DNA of 64,000 bases, from NCBI RefSeq assembly GCF_000017505.1, contig NC_009675.1:3171001-3235000 (forward strand), given 5' to 3'. This document shows positions 1 to 9,030 of this stretch, in pieces. This DNA comes from Anaeromyxobacter sp. Fw109-5. GTDB taxonomy: Bacteria > Myxococcota > Myxococcia > Myxococcales > Anaeromyxobacteraceae. A program made the position numbers and the translations under genes. Position 1 is the first letter of the stretch. Every line of letters begins with the position of its first letter. The notes below the pieces were generated by a model that saw nothing but the letters and a program-made list of their open reading frames with translations, did not search any database and was not told where the DNA came from.

Positions 1-688
1 AGCCGTCGCGGTTCTTGTCGAAGGGCCGGCTCGCCTGCTCCGGCGCGTCGTTCCGCTCGGAGAGCGCGCGGGCCGCGCAGAACCCGCCGATGCCGAGCGG
101 CGTGATGGTGGCCTCGCAGCCGCCCGTGATCATCACGTCGGCGAGGCCGCGCTCGATGTAGAGCGTCGCGTCGCCGATCGAGTGGTTGCCGGTCGCGCAG
201 GCGGACACCGGCGAGAAGTTCGGGCCCTTCAGGCCGTACTTCAGGCTGATCTGCCCGGGCGCCAGGTTGATGATGAGGCTCGGGATGAAGAAGGGGCCGA
301 TCTTGCGGACGCCCTTCTCGAGGAAGACCTTGTGCTCCTCCTCGATGGTCCCGAGGCCGCCGATGCCGGCGCCGACGATGGCGCCGATCCGCTCCGGGTC
401 CTCCTTCGCCATGTCGAGGCCGGAGTCCTTCATGGCCATGTCGGCCGCGGCCAGCGCGAACTGGATGAACCGGTCGTTCCGCCGCGCTTCCTTGCGATCC
501 ATGAACTTCGTGGGATCGAACCCCTTCACCTCGCCCGCGATGCGGGTCGGGAAGGTCGACGCGTCGAACAGGGTGATCGGCCCGATGCCGCTCTTCCCGG
601 CGACGAGCGCGGCCCAGGACTCCTCCACCCCGATGCCGACGGGGGAGACGAGACCGAGCCCGGTGACGACGACACGGCGCCTGCTCAT
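1..688 (-). CDS. fabF: 3-oxoacyl-ACP synthase II (FabF), 3' part beyond window
   Basis: Condensing enzyme that elongates acyl-ACP with malonyl-ACP in type II fatty acid synthesis, in the cytoplasm. The ATG at 688 gives MSRRRVVVTGLGLVSPVG, the usual KAS II N-terminus. The nucleophile is seen as C164 in VSACATG. The His residues of the Cys-His-His triad lie beyond the left edge, so about 229 of the usual 410 residues are visible. It is the last visible gene of the fab operon, 70 bp after acpP. KAS I (FabB) is less likely because the gene follows acpP, the common fabF position. Confidence 0.95.
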   Translation of the reverse strand, partial: MSRRRVVVTGLGLVSPVGIGVEESWAALVAGKSGIGPITLFDASTFPTRIAGEVKGFDPTKFMDRKEARRNDRFIQFALAAADMAMKDSGLDMAKEDPERIGAIVGAGIGGLGTIEEEHKVFLEKGVRKIGPFFIPSLIINLAPGQISLKYGLKGPNFSPVSACATGNHSIGDATLYIERGLADVMITGGCEATITPLGIGGFCAARALSERNDAPEQASRPFDKNRDG

Positions 689-758
689 GCGGTTCACCTC
701 AGGTAAAATAACCGAACTGCGCCCCGGGCGCTTCTCGCCCGGGGTCCCTCGCCTGCCG

Positions 759-1001
759 CTACTTCTTGTGCGTCGTGATGTAGTTCACCGCGTCCTGGAC
801 GGTCTTGATGTTCTCCGCCTCCTCGTCCGGGATCTCGACCTCGAACTCCTCCTCCATCGCCATGACGAGCTCGACGATGTCGAGCGAGTCGGCGCCGAGG
901 TCCTCGATGAAGCTGGAGGTGATCTTGATCTCGTCCTCGCCGACGCCCAGCTGGTCCGCGATGATGTTCTTCACCTTCTGCTCGACGTTCGCCGTGGTCA
1001 T
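759..1001 (-). CDS. acpP: acyl carrier protein
   Basis: Carries growing acyl chains on a 4'-phosphopantetheine arm. The protein has 80 residues, is strongly acidic and holds the attachment motif [10 protein letters not shown] with the modified Ser at S39. Length and sequence match housekeeping AcpP rather than a polyketide carrier. It lies 55 bp after fabG and 70 bp before fabF. A GGAGG-like ribosome site precedes the ATG. The identification is secure. Confidence 0.97.
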   Translation of the reverse strand: MTTANVEQKVKNIIADQLGVGEDEIKITSSFIEDLGADSLDIVELVMAMEEEFEVEIPDEEAENIKTVQDAVNYITTHKK

Positions 1002-1056
1002 GTTCCGTCCTCCTGTGGTGTGAAGCCGTTGAAGAGCCGCGCCCGCGCGGGCGAGG

Positions 1057-1806
1057 CTACATGTACATGCCGCCGTTGACCCGCAGCACCTCGCCGGTCA
1101 CGTACGACGCCAGATCGCTCGCGAGGAACGCCACCGCGTTCGCGACGTCGTCCGCGGTCCCGAGCCGCGCGAGCGGGATGAGGTCCTGCAGCTTCGCCTT
1201 CGCGGCCTCGGGGAGCGCCGCGGTCATGTCCGTCTCGATGTAGCCCGGCGCCACCGCGTTCACGCGGACGTTGCGCGAGGCGAGCTCGCGCGCGACGGAC
1301 TTGGTGAGGCCGATCAGGCCGGCCTTCGTCGCCGCGTAGGCGGCCTGGCCGGCGTTGCCCATCTCGCCGACCACCGAGGTGAGGTTCACGATCGCCCCGC
1401 CCCGCGCCTTCATCATCGGGCGCGTGACGGCGCGCGTCAGGTTGAACGCGCCGGTGAGGTTCACCTGGAGCTGGCGGTTCCAGTCCTCGTCCTTGAGGCG
1501 CATGACGAGCTGGTCCACCGCGATGCCGGCGTTGTTCACGAGGACGTGCAGCCCGCCCAGCTCCGCGACGATCGCCTCGACCGCCTGGTTGCAGGCGGCC
1601 GGGTCGGCGACGTCGAACCGGTAGAGCTTGGCCTTCGGCGCCCCCGCCTGCTGGACGAGCGCGAGCGCCTCCGCGGCGGCCGCCTCGTTGCCCGCGTAGT
1701 TGAGCGCCACGTTCGCGCCGCCCCTCGCGAGGGCGACCGCGACGGCGCGCCCGATGCCGCGGGAGGCCCCGGTCACGAGCGCGGTCTTGCCGGTGAAGTC
1801 GAACAT
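1057..1806 (-). CDS. fabG: 3-oxoacyl-ACP reductase FabG
   Basis: NADPH-dependent reduction of 3-oxoacyl-ACP, the first reduction of each elongation cycle. The 249-residue SDR fold shows the cofactor loop TGASRGIG (12-19), the NNAG motif near 91, and the catalytic S144, Y157 and K161 in a YAATK context. The open frame extends far upstream, but [13 protein letters not shown] at 1806 is the natural SDR start and lies 11 bp after the fabD stop. Its place in a fab operon supports FabG over other SDRs. Confidence 0.96.
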   Translation of the reverse strand: MFDFTGKTALVTGASRGIGRAVAVALARGGANVALNYAGNEAAAAEALALVQQAGAPKAKLYRFDVADPAACNQAVEAIVAELGGLHVLVNNAGIAVDQLVMRLKDEDWNRQLQVNLTGAFNLTRAVTRPMMKARGGAIVNLTSVVGEMGNAGQAAYAATKAGLIGLTKSVARELASRNVRVNAVAPGYIETDMTAALPEAAKAKLQDLIPLARLGTADDVANAVAFLASDLASYVTGEVLRVNGGMYM

Positions 1807-1817
1807 CCCCTCTCCTC

Positions 1818-2759
1818 TCACGCCGCGAGGGCGGCGAGCGTCTTCTCCAGCGACGCGCCGTCCTCGACGTTCCAGGTCTCGACGCTGCGGTCGATGCGCT
1901 TCGCGAGGCCGGACAGCACCTTCCCCCGCCCCACCTCGACCACGCGGGTGACGCCCTGCCGGACGAGCTCCTCGACGCACTCGATCCAGCGCACCGGGGC
2001 CGTCACCTGCTCGACGAGGAGCGGCACGATCCGCCCGGCGTCGGCGTTCGGCCTCGCCTCGACGTTCGTCACCACCGGGCAGCGCGGCGCCGCCCAGGGG
2101 ATCTCCCGCAGCACGGGCTCGAGCCGCGCCTTCACCGGCGCCATGAGGGCGCAGTGGAAGGGGGCGGACACCGGGAGGGGGAGCACGCGCTTGGCCCCGG
2201 CCTCCTTGAGGCGCACCCCGGCCTGCTCCACGGCGCCCGCGGCCCCGGCGATGACGGTCTGGGCCGGCTCGTTGTAGTTCGCGGGCGAGACGACCGCGCC
2301 CGTCTCGGCCGCCACCGCCGCGCAGATCTCGCGCACCTTGGCCGGGTCGAGCCCGAGCACGGCGCTCATCGCGCCCTCGCCGGCCGGCACCGCCTCCTGC
2401 ATGAACGTGCCGCGCGCGCGGACCGCCTTCGCGGCCGCCGCGGCGCCGCACGCGCCCGCGGCGACGAGCGCGGAGTACTCCCCGAGCGAGTGGCCGGCCA
2501 CGAGCGCGGGGACGACGCCGCGCGCCGCGAGGACCGCGGCGGCCGCGGCGGACACGGTCAGGATGGACGGCTGGGTGTTGGCGGTGAGGCGGAGCCGGTC
2601 CTCCGGCCCCTCGAAGCAGAGCGCGGAGAGCCGCTCGCCGAGGGCGGCGTCCACCGCCTCGAACACGGCGCGCGCCTCGGGGAACCGATCGTGGAGGTCC
2701 TTGCCCATGCCCACGGCCTGCGACCCCTGGCCGGGGAAGACGAATGCGAGCTTGCCCAT
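1818..2759 (-). CDS. fabD: malonyl-CoA:ACP transacylase
   Basis: Transfers malonyl from CoA to ACP, supplying the extender unit for FabH and FabF. The protein has 313 residues and starts MGKLAFVFPGQGSQ, the family signature. The Ser nucleophile is S91 in GHSLGEYSA and the partner His is H202 in APFHCALM. The start at 2759 was chosen because the PGQGSQ motif sits 9 residues in; the frame is open further upstream without homology. It begins 20 bp after the fabH stop and ends 11 bp before fabG. Confidence 0.96.
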   Translation of the reverse strand: MGKLAFVFPGQGSQAVGMGKDLHDRFPEARAVFEAVDAALGERLSALCFEGPEDRLRLTANTQPSILTVSAAAAAVLAARGVVPALVAGHSLGEYSALVAAGACGAAAAAKAVRARGTFMQEAVPAGEGAMSAVLGLDPAKVREICAAVAAETGAVVSPANYNEPAQTVIAGAAGAVEQAGVRLKEAGAKRVLPLPVSAPFHCALMAPVKARLEPVLREIPWAAPRCPVVTNVEARPNADAGRIVPLLVEQVTAPVRWIECVEELVRQGVTRVVEVGRGKVLSGLAKRIDRSVETWNVEDGASLEKTLAALAA

Positions 2760-2779
2760 CGCCGTGCCGTTCTCCTCGC

Positions 2780-3760
2780 CTACCACCGCACGACGCTGGC
2801 GCCCCACGCCATGCCGCCGCCGATCGCCATCATCAGGATCACGTCGCCCGGCTTGAACCAGCCGGCCCGGTTCGCCTCGTCCAGCGTCATCGGCACGCTC
2901 GCCGCCGAGGTGTTGCCGTACTTCTCGAGGTTCATCCAGCACTTCGAGGCGGGGAGCTCGAGCCGCTGGAGCGTCGCGTCCAGGATCCGCTTGTTCGCCT
3001 GGTGCGCGATGACGTAGGTCACGTCGCCCGGGGTGAGCTTCTCCGCCGCGAGCACCTCGCGGCAGCTCTCCTCGAGCGCGCGCACCGCGACCCGGAACAC
3101 CTCGCGGCCGTTCATCTTCACGAAGTGCGACTTGTCCCGGAGGACCTTCTCCGAGATCGGCTCGCGCGAGCCGCCGCCGGGCTGGAAGAGGATGGGGACC
3201 AGCGCGCCGTCCGAGTGGAGCCGCGTCGTGAGGATGCCGCGGCTCGGGTCGTCGGTGGGCTTCAGCACCATCGCGCCCGCGCCGTCGCCGAAGAGGATGC
3301 ACGTGTTGCGATCGGTCCAGTCGGTGATGCGCGTGAGGGTGTCGGCCCCGACCACGAGCGCGTTCTTCACCGCGCCGCTCGCCACGTATCGATCGGCGAC
3401 CGACAGCGCGTAGAGCGAGCCGGCGCAGGCGGCGGACACGTCGAACGCGAACGCCTTCTTGTTCCCCAGCCGGCCCTGGAGGACCGCGGCGGCGGAGGGG
3501 AACGGGTAGTCGGGCGTGATGGTGCCGACCACGATCGCCTCGACGTCCTTGGGATCCAGGGAGGCCGCCTCGCACGCGCGGACGGCCGCCTTCACGGCGA
3601 GGTCGCTCGTCGCCTCGTCGGGGGACGCCACGTGACGCTCGCGGATGCCGGTCCGCTCGACGATCCAGTCGTCGCTCGTCTCGACCATCTTCTCGAGGTC
3701 ACGGTTCGTCAGGACCTTCTCGGGCGCGTAGGAACCGGTGCCGGCGATGAACGATCGCAT
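2780..3760 (-). CDS. fabH: 3-oxoacyl-ACP synthase III (FabH)
   Basis: Starts fatty acid synthesis by condensing acyl-CoA with malonyl-ACP. The 326 residues carry the KAS III Cys-His-Asn triad: C112 in SAACAGS, H253 in AHQANKR and N283 in YGNTSAAS. The motif WIVERTGIRERH near 32-43 is also typical. The gene lies 14 bp after plsX. Whether it prefers acetyl-CoA or the branched primers common in myxobacteria cannot be told from sequence alone. Confidence 0.96.
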   Translation of the reverse strand: MRSFIAGTGSYAPEKVLTNRDLEKMVETSDDWIVERTGIRERHVASPDEATSDLAVKAAVRACEAASLDPKDVEAIVVGTITPDYPFPSAAAVLQGRLGNKKAFAFDVSAACAGSLYALSVADRYVASGAVKNALVVGADTLTRITDWTDRNTCILFGDGAGAMVLKPTDDPSRGILTTRLHSDGALVPILFQPGGGSREPISEKVLRDKSHFVKMNGREVFRVAVRALEESCREVLAAEKLTPGDVTYVIAHQANKRILDATLQRLELPASKCWMNLEKYGNTSAASVPMTLDEANRAGWFKPGDVILMMAIGGGMAWGASVVRW

Positions 3761-3774
3761 GTCTTCCTTTCGAA

Positions 3775-4854
3775 TCAGGCGTCGTGCGACGAGGCGCGGC
3801 GCGGAGGGGGTGGCCTCGCGGCGCGGCCGGCGGCGCCCTCGAGGAGCGCCTCCGACGGCGCGACCGCGCGGGCGATCTCGTCTACGAAGTGGGCGCGGGC
3901 GGCGTCCCGGGCCCGGTGGATGGCGTTCTCGATCGCGATCGCGTCCGAGCGTCCGTGGGAGATGAAGCCGACGCCGTTCACGCCCACCAGCGGCGCGCCG
4001 CCGACCTCGCGCCAGTCGAGGCGCTTCTTCATGCCGTCGAGCGCGGCCTTGGAGAGCATCCCGCCGATGGCGGAGACGGCGGTGGAGCGGAGCGCGCGCT
4101 TCAGGTACTCGCCCACCACCTTCGCGGTCCCCTCCATCGTCTTGAGCGCGACGTTGCCGGTGAAGCCGTCGGTGACGATGACGTCCACCTCGCCGGTGAG
4201 GAGATCGCGCCCCTCGCAGTAGCCCACGAACTGGAGGGGGGCGTGCCGGAGCGCGGCGGCGGCGGCGCGGGTGAGGTCCGTCCCCTTCGACTCCTCCTCG
4301 CCGTTCGCGAGGATGGCGACCTTCGGGCGGGCGACGCCCACGACGCGCCGGGCGTAGACCTCGCCCATCAGCGCGAACTGGACGAGGTGGATGGGCTTGC
4401 AGTCCACCACCGCGCCCATGTCGAGCAGGATCGAGGAGCCCTTGAGCGCCGGCAGCACCGAGATGATGGCCGGCCGCTCCACGCCCTCCGGGCGGCCGAG
4501 CACGAAGATCGCGCCGGCCATCACCGCCCCGGAGTTGCCCGCCGACACCATCGCGCTCGCCCGGCCCGACTTCACGAGCTCGAAGCAGACGCGGATGGAG
4601 TTGTCGCGCTTGCGGCGCATCGCCTGGCCGGGGTGGTCGTCCATCTCGACGACCTCGCCGGCGTGGTGCACCTCGATCGGCAGCGCGTGCCCGGCGCGAT
4701 GGCGCGCGAGCTCGTCGCGCAACCGCGCCTCGGGGCCGACCAGGAGGATCGGCAGCCCCTTACGCGCTGCGTTAATGGCGCCTTGAACGATCGCGCCCGG
4801 GGCGTGGTCGCCCCCCATCGCATCCACGGCGACGGGCGCGATCTTCCCGACCAT
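3775..4854 (-). CDS. plsX: phosphate acyltransferase PlsX
   Basis: Makes acyl-phosphate from acyl-ACP and phosphate; PlsY then uses it to acylate glycerol-3-phosphate, linking fatty acid and phospholipid synthesis. The 359 residues begin with the family signature VAVDAMGGDHAPGAIV and contain SAGNSGAVMAGA near 105 and TDGFTGNVALK near 209. The C-terminal 25 residues are Arg/Pro/Ala-rich and poorly conserved. It lies 9 bp after rpmF and 14 bp before fabH, the classical rpmF-plsX-fab order. Confidence 0.95.
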   Translation of the reverse strand: MVGKIAPVAVDAMGGDHAPGAIVQGAINAARKGLPILLVGPEARLRDELARHRAGHALPIEVHHAGEVVEMDDHPGQAMRRKRDNSIRVCFELVKSGRASAMVSAGNSGAVMAGAIFVLGRPEGVERPAIISVLPALKGSSILLDMGAVVDCKPIHLVQFALMGEVYARRVVGVARPKVAILANGEEESKGTDLTRAAAAALRHAPLQFVGYCEGRDLLTGEVDVIVTDGFTGNVALKTMEGTAKVVGEYLKRALRSTAVSAIGGMLSKAALDGMKKRLDWREVGGAPLVGVNGVGFISHGRSDAIAIENAIHRARDAARAHFVDEIARAVAPSEALLEGAAGRAARPPPPRRASSHDA

Positions 4855-4863
4855 CGGGGCTTG

Positions 4864-5043
4864 CTACGTCGCCTCGGTGATCTGCTCGCCCTTGTACGTC
4901 CCGCAGGACGGGCAAGCGCGGTGCGAGATCACCGGCTCCTTGCACTTGGGGCACTTGGTGACGTTCGCCACCTTGATCTTGAAGTTCGACGCGCGGCGGC
5001 GATCGCGGCGCATGCTGCTCGTACGCTTCTTCGGGACACCCAC
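4864..5043 (-). CDS. rpmF: 50S ribosomal protein bL32
   Basis: A 59-residue zinc-ribbon ribosomal protein. It starts at GTG (5043): the residues after it, GVPKKRTSSMRRDRRR, match the L32 N-terminus, and AAAGGAG lies 7 bases upstream. CPKC and CPSC pairs form the zinc site. The ATG ten codons further in would delete the conserved basic N-terminus. The gene sits between DUF177 and plsX, as in many bacteria, coupling ribosome and lipid synthesis. Confidence 0.95.
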   Translation of the reverse strand: MGVPKKRTSSMRRDRRRASNFKIKVANVTKCPKCKEPVISHRACPSCGTYKGEQITEAT

Positions 5044-5077
5044 GGCGTGCTCCTTTTGCTGACTGGTACGGCCGCTC

Positions 5078-5638
5078 CTACAGCTTCACGTTCTTGAGGC
5101 CCGCCCAGCGCGGATCCGGAACGTGGCGATCGCAGCCGCACTCGCGATCGTTCAAGTTGGCCCCGCACACGGGGCAGAGGCCCTTGCAGCCCTCGGTGCA
5201 CACCGGGTAGCCCGGGAGCGCGAGGAGGATCTGCTCGCGGAGGATCGGGTCGAGGTCCACGACCTTGCCCGAGTACGTGTCCTCCTCCGCCTGCCCGGGA
5301 TCGAAGCTACCGGCGACCGGACCCGTGTTCGAGTCCTTCCCGCCGTGCGTCTCGCCGGCGAGCTCCTCCGCCGGCACGAGCGTGAGCTCGAAGTCGACCG
5401 GGACGTCCAGTGAGATCGGGACGAGGCAGCGGCCGCACGCCGCCGAGAGCTCGGCCCGGGCGTGCCCCTCGACGCGGACGCGACGCTCGATCCGCTCGAG
5501 CTTCGCCTCCACGTGCGCAGGGCCCCGCGCGCGATACCCCGCGCGGTCGCCGGCGACCATCTCGTCGAGCTGCTCGCGAGCCACGTCCCAGCTGCGCCGG
5601 AGTCCGGCCTCCTTGATTTCGTCAATGTTGACGCGCAT
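5078..5638 (-). CDS. DUF177 (YceD) family protein
   Basis: First gene of the rpmF-plsX-fab operon. The 186 residues contain the DUF177 cysteine pairs: CGRC near 89 and a C-terminal CTEGCKGLCPVCGANLN zinc-binding-like segment. Family members next to rpmF have been linked to 23S rRNA maturation, but their biochemical role is not settled. The ATG at 5638 lies just downstream of a near-consensus promoter, leaving a short leader. Identification rests on the cysteine motif and on synteny. Confidence 0.88.
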   Translation of the reverse strand: MRVNIDEIKEAGLRRSWDVAREQLDEMVAGDRAGYRARGPAHVEAKLERIERRVRVEGHARAELSAACGRCLVPISLDVPVDFELTLVPAEELAGETHGGKDSNTGPVAGSFDPGQAEEDTYSGKVVDLDPILREQILLALPGYPVCTEGCKGLCPVCGANLNDRECGCDRHVPDPRWAGLKNVKL

Positions 5639-5671
5639 TTACAACGCTTCCCGAGACCAAAAAAGGGCCTC

Positions 5672-5699
5672 ATTATAGGGGTCGATCAGGCGAAGTCAA
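5672..5699 (-). promoter_or_regulatory. sigma-70 promoter of the DUF177-rpmF-plsX-fab operon
   Basis: On the minus strand, TTGACT (5699-5694) and a perfect TATAAT (5677-5672) are separated by 16 bp and lie about 35 bp upstream of the DUF177 ATG. The match is striking in such GC-rich DNA. A short A/T tract follows the -10 element. Confidence 0.8.
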
Positions 5700-5827
5700 G
5701 GCGCGCCGGGCCAAGCCGCGCGCCTTCGGCCGCCCTCCTCACCAGAAGGAGACGCCCTTCTTAACCCCCGCTCGAGGGATCTTCAGCGCGGCGAGCGGGG
5801 GCGTTCCTCCGGGCGAGACCCCTCGTC

Positions 5828-6475
5828 TCAGGGCTTCACGAGGCCGCGGGCGACCGCGAGGAGCGCCGCCTCGGCCTTCGTGGAGACGTCCATCTTCTCG
5901 TAGATCCGCTTCACGTACGTCTGCACGGTCCCCTCGGCGATCCCGAGCGCCTGCGCCACGTCCGCGTAGGTGTGGCCGTGCACGAGCAGCTGCAGCACCT
6001 CGAGCTCGCGCTTCGAGAGCGCCGGGCCGTCCTTCGCCTTCTGGTCGGGCGGGTCGCCGCGCAGCTCGGAGAGGAGCACCTTCGCGGCGCGCGGGCTGAT
6101 GGGGGCGGCGTCGCCGCTGAGCACGTCCTCCACGGCGCGGGTCAGCTCGGCGGCGTGGAACGGCTTCAGGATGTAGCCGGAGGCGCCGGCGCGCATGGCC
6201 GCGAGGACGCGCGCGGGGATGTCCACCGCGGTCAGGGCGATGCAGGCCGTCTTGGGGAGCTCGTGCCGGATGGTGGCGATGACGTCCTCGCCGCTCATCT
6301 TGGGCAGCCCGAGGTCCACGAGCGCCACGTCCGGACGCTCCCGGCGGGCGAGCGTCACCCCCTCCTCCCCGCTGGCCGCGGTGCCGCACACCTCGAAGCC
6401 GTGCGAGGTGAGGACCTGCGCGATGAGCCGGGAGACCGCCTCGTCGTCCTCCACCGCGATTGCCCGGATAGCCAT
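5828..6475 (-). CDS. NarL/FixJ-family response regulator
   Basis: Two-domain transcription regulator of 215 residues. The receiver domain (about 3-120) has the acidic pair E9/D10, the phospho-acceptor D54 in VDLGLP, and a Lys in LKPF. The C-terminal LuxR-type helix-turn-helix (about 145-210) has LSKRELEVLQLL and GTVQTYVKRIYEKM. The start at 6475 gives the natural MAIRAIAVEDDE and has a GGGGGA site just upstream; an earlier in-frame codon at 6526 has no such site. No histidine kinase is adjacent, so the input signal is unknown. Confidence 0.92.
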   Translation of the reverse strand: MAIRAIAVEDDEAVSRLIAQVLTSHGFEVCGTAASGEEGVTLARRERPDVALVDLGLPKMSGEDVIATIRHELPKTACIALTAVDIPARVLAAMRAGASGYILKPFHAAELTRAVEDVLSGDAAPISPRAAKVLLSELRGDPPDQKAKDGPALSKRELEVLQLLVHGHTYADVAQALGIAEGTVQTYVKRIYEKMDVSTKAEAALLAVARGLVKP

Positions 6476-6623
6476 GTTCCCCCAAGTCCGAAGTGGAGGC
6501 ACATCCAGCCTCCGCAAGCGGTCCATTCAGTAGCAGCCCGCGCGGTGGGGGGTCAAGAAACCCACCCCCCCTCCGAACCGGGCGCGCGAGCCGACCGCCG
6601 CCCACCCGTCCGCACACGGAAGT

Positions 6624-6664
6624 ACCTGACACCAAATGGAAATCTCGGGAGAGCTGTGTCAGGT
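6624..6664. repeat. REP-like inverted repeat, 9-bp arms
   Basis: ACCTGACAC (6624-6632) and GTGTCAGGT (6656-6664) form perfect 9-bp arms around a 23-base, unusually A/T-rich centre. It lies just upstream of the cysteine-rich lipoprotein gene. It could be a leader hairpin, an operator or an interspersed repeat. Confidence 0.45.
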
Positions 6665-6692
6665 TGCTCGCCTGGTCGCACAGGAGGCGTTC

Positions 6693-8948
6693 ATGCGAAG
6701 CGGACACGCTCGGCTCGGGCTGCTCGTCGCTGCCCTTTCCTCATTCTTCCTCGCCTGCAGCTCCGGGGGCGGCGGAAAAGATGATCCGGCGTGCACGCTC
6801 GCCGGCCTCGGGCAGGCGTGCGCAGCGCCGTCCGAGTGCTGCTCGGGCGCTTGCTCGGCCGGCATCTGCGTGCCGGACGGCTACTGTGGCGGCGAGGGCG
6901 CCGCGTGCGACGTCTCCGGGGACTGCTGCGACTCTCCCGCGGCGCTGCTCTGCAGCAGCAACGGGGTGTGCGTCGATCCTGGTGCCTGTCTCCCCGACCC
7001 AGGCGCGGCGTGCACCGCCGACGCCGACTGCTGCAGCGGGGCGTGCAACGGCGGCCACTGCGGAGAGCCTCAGGCCCCGCAGTGCAGCCTGCAGAACGAG
7101 GCGTGCACCGCCAACGACCAGTGCTGCTCCAAGACCTGCGCCTCCGGCAAGTGCACCGACTCCGGCGCCTGCACCGTGGAGGGCAGCTCGTGCGCCGCCG
7201 ACCTCGAGTGCTGCTCGAAGAACTGCCTCGGCGAGACCGCCACGGCGCGCGGCACCTGTGACCCCCGCACCTGCATCCAGGCCGGCGATCCCGCGACCCA
7301 GGCCGCGCTGTGCTGCTCGAAGACGCTCGCGGGCGGCGTCTGCCAGCCGCTCGGCTCCGACGGCACCAAGTACGCGTGCACGACGCTGGGTGAATCCTGC
7401 GGCTCGAGCGACGCCTGCTGCTCGCGCAACTGCCAGGGGGGCACCTGCGTCCCCGCCTCCTACTGCAACGCGCCTGGCGACATCTGCCTGCGCCCGCAGG
7501 ACTGCTGCTCCGGGCTCTGCACCGCCGACGGCGACGGCTCCCCCGGTCGCTGCAAGGCGCCGGACGGCGGCTGCACGCAGGACGGCGTGCCGTGCACGAA
7601 CGACTCGAACTGCTGCACCCGCAAGTGCGTGGACCTCGGCAGCGGCACCAAGGTCTGCCAGCCGGCGGGCGGCTGCCGGATGACGGGCTCGTTCTGCGAC
7701 AGCACCGACGCGTGCTGCGGCGGCACGAACGAGGCGTCTCCGGGGACGAAGGAGAGCACCTACGGCGTGTTCTGCGACGGCCCGTCCGCCAGCGACACGG
7801 CGCCCGAGTTCGACCCGAGCTCGAAGAACGATCGCACCTGCTCGAACGGGCAGAGCTGCAACCCGCCGGGCAACATCTGCGGCGCGTTCGGCGACAACGC
7901 CTCCCAGAACTGCTGCGTCCCCGGCGACTTCAACGGCAGCGGCAAGATCGTCTGCAAGCTCGACACGAACAAGATCCCCCGCTGCTTCGGTTCCGGGCCC
8001 GGCGGCGGTACCGGCACCAAGTGCCCCACCGGCTACGACTGGTCGAAGCCCGAGTGCTGCAAGCCCATCGGCGAGGTCTGCCAGATCCGCGAGCAGTGCT
8101 GCGACCTCGCGCCGTGCGTGCCCGACGGCGAGGGCGTGCTCCGCTGCGGCGGCGGGGCCGGCGGTCCGGCCTGCAGCCCGCGCGGCACCCCGTGCACGGG
8201 GACCTCGGACACGAGCTGCTGCGAGGGCACGACGTGCAAGCTCATCGCCGAGGCGGGCTACTTCTGCGCCGACTCGCAGGGCGGCGCCGGCGACTGCGTG
8301 ACGAACGGCGGCGCGTGCACCGGCCCCGGCCAGTGCTGCGCCGGCGCCTGTGACCAGGGCACCTGCCGCGTGTGCCAGGCCGAGGCCGCGAGCTGCACCG
8401 TGGACGCCGACTGCTGCAGCGGGCTCTCCTGCGACATCGAGCCCGGCGCCACCGCCGGCGCCTGCAAGGCGCCGACCTCCGGGCCGACCTGCTCCGAGTC
8501 CGGCCAGGCGTGCACGGCGACCTCGCCCTGCTGCAACGTGAACGAGGAGTGCGTCGAGGGCACCTGCGCCCCGCCGCCTCCGCTCTGCGGTGGGCTGACG
8601 CAGAGCTGCCAGACCCAGCCGTGCTGCGAGGGGCTCACCTGCGATTCGACCACGAAGGTGTGCGGCGAGCTCGCGTGCGCCGCCACCGGCACCTCGTGCA
8701 CCACGCAGAACCCGCTCTGCTGCGAGTCGGGGGCCTCCTGTCGCGCGGCGGGGAACCCGTCGCAGGAATGCACGGACGGCGCGAGCTGCGCCTGCGTGAA
8801 CCTGTCCGTCTGCGCCGAGCCCGCGGCCCCCTGCGCTCCGACGCAGACGTGCTGCGACGTGAGGCAGTACTGCGCGGAGAGCTCCTCGGTCCAGCCGTGC
8901 ACCGGGAGCAGCGCGAGCTGCGTCTGCAAGTCGCAGTCGGCGGGCTAG
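6693..8948 (+). CDS. lipoprotein of about 19 tandem cysteine-knot-like modules
   Basis: The 751-residue secreted protein starts at ATG 6693, preceded by AGGAGG. An earlier ATG at 6636 would spoil the signal peptide. Residues 1-22 look like a type II signal (hydrophobic stretch ending FLAC), with a Ser/Gly linker. Then, from about residue 34 to the end, there are some 19 modules with spacing C-x6-C-x5-CC-x3-C-x4-C, for example modules 1, 3, 4, 7 and 14; others have longer last loops. This six-Cys order with a central CC pair is that of inhibitor cystine knot peptides. I know no assigned function; surface adhesion, binding or a protease-resistant coat are possible. It is monocistronic by spacing. 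Confidence 0.85.
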   Translation: MRSGHARLGLLVAALSSFFLACSSGGGGKDDPACTLAGLGQACAAPSECCSGACSAGICVPDGYCGGEGAACDVSGDCCDSPAALLCSSNGVCVDPGACLPDPGAACTADADCCSGACNGGHCGEPQAPQCSLQNEACTANDQCCSKTCASGKCTDSGACTVEGSSCAADLECCSKNCLGETATARGTCDPRTCIQAGDPATQAALCCSKTLAGGVCQPLGSDGTKYACTTLGESCGSSDACCSRNCQGGTCVPASYCNAPGDICLRPQDCCSGLCTADGDGSPGRCKAPDGGCTQDGVPCTNDSNCCTRKCVDLGSGTKVCQPAGGCRMTGSFCDSTDACCGGTNEASPGTKESTYGVFCDGPSASDTAPEFDPSSKNDRTCSNGQSCNPPGNICGAFGDNASQNCCVPGDFNGSGKIVCKLDTNKIPRCFGSGPGGGTGTKCPTGYDWSKPECCKPIGEVCQIREQCCDLAPCVPDGEGVLRCGGGAGGPACSPRGTPCTGTSDTSCCEGTTCKLIAEAGYFCADSQGGAGDCVTNGGACTGPGQCCAGACDQGTCRVCQAEAASCTVDADCCSGLSCDIEPGATAGACKAPTSGPTCSESGQACTATSPCCNVNEECVEGTCAPPPPLCGGLTQSCQTQPCCEGLTCDSTTKVCGELACAATGTSCTTQNPLCCESGASCRAAGNPSQECTDGASCACVNLSVCAEPAAPCAPTQTCCDVRQYCAESSSVQPCTGSSASCVCKSQSAG

Positions 8949-9030
8949 CGCCGCCGCGGATCACCCTCGCATCGAACGGCCGCTCGCGCTCGCGCGGGCG
9001 GCCGTGCTGCTTCCGGGCCGGGAACGCGAA

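Noticed and set aside
186-1079. Plus-strand frame of 297 residues across fabF and acpP
   Set aside because: Low-complexity Arg/Pro composition and full antisense overlap with secure fab genes; a shadow of GC-rich codons.
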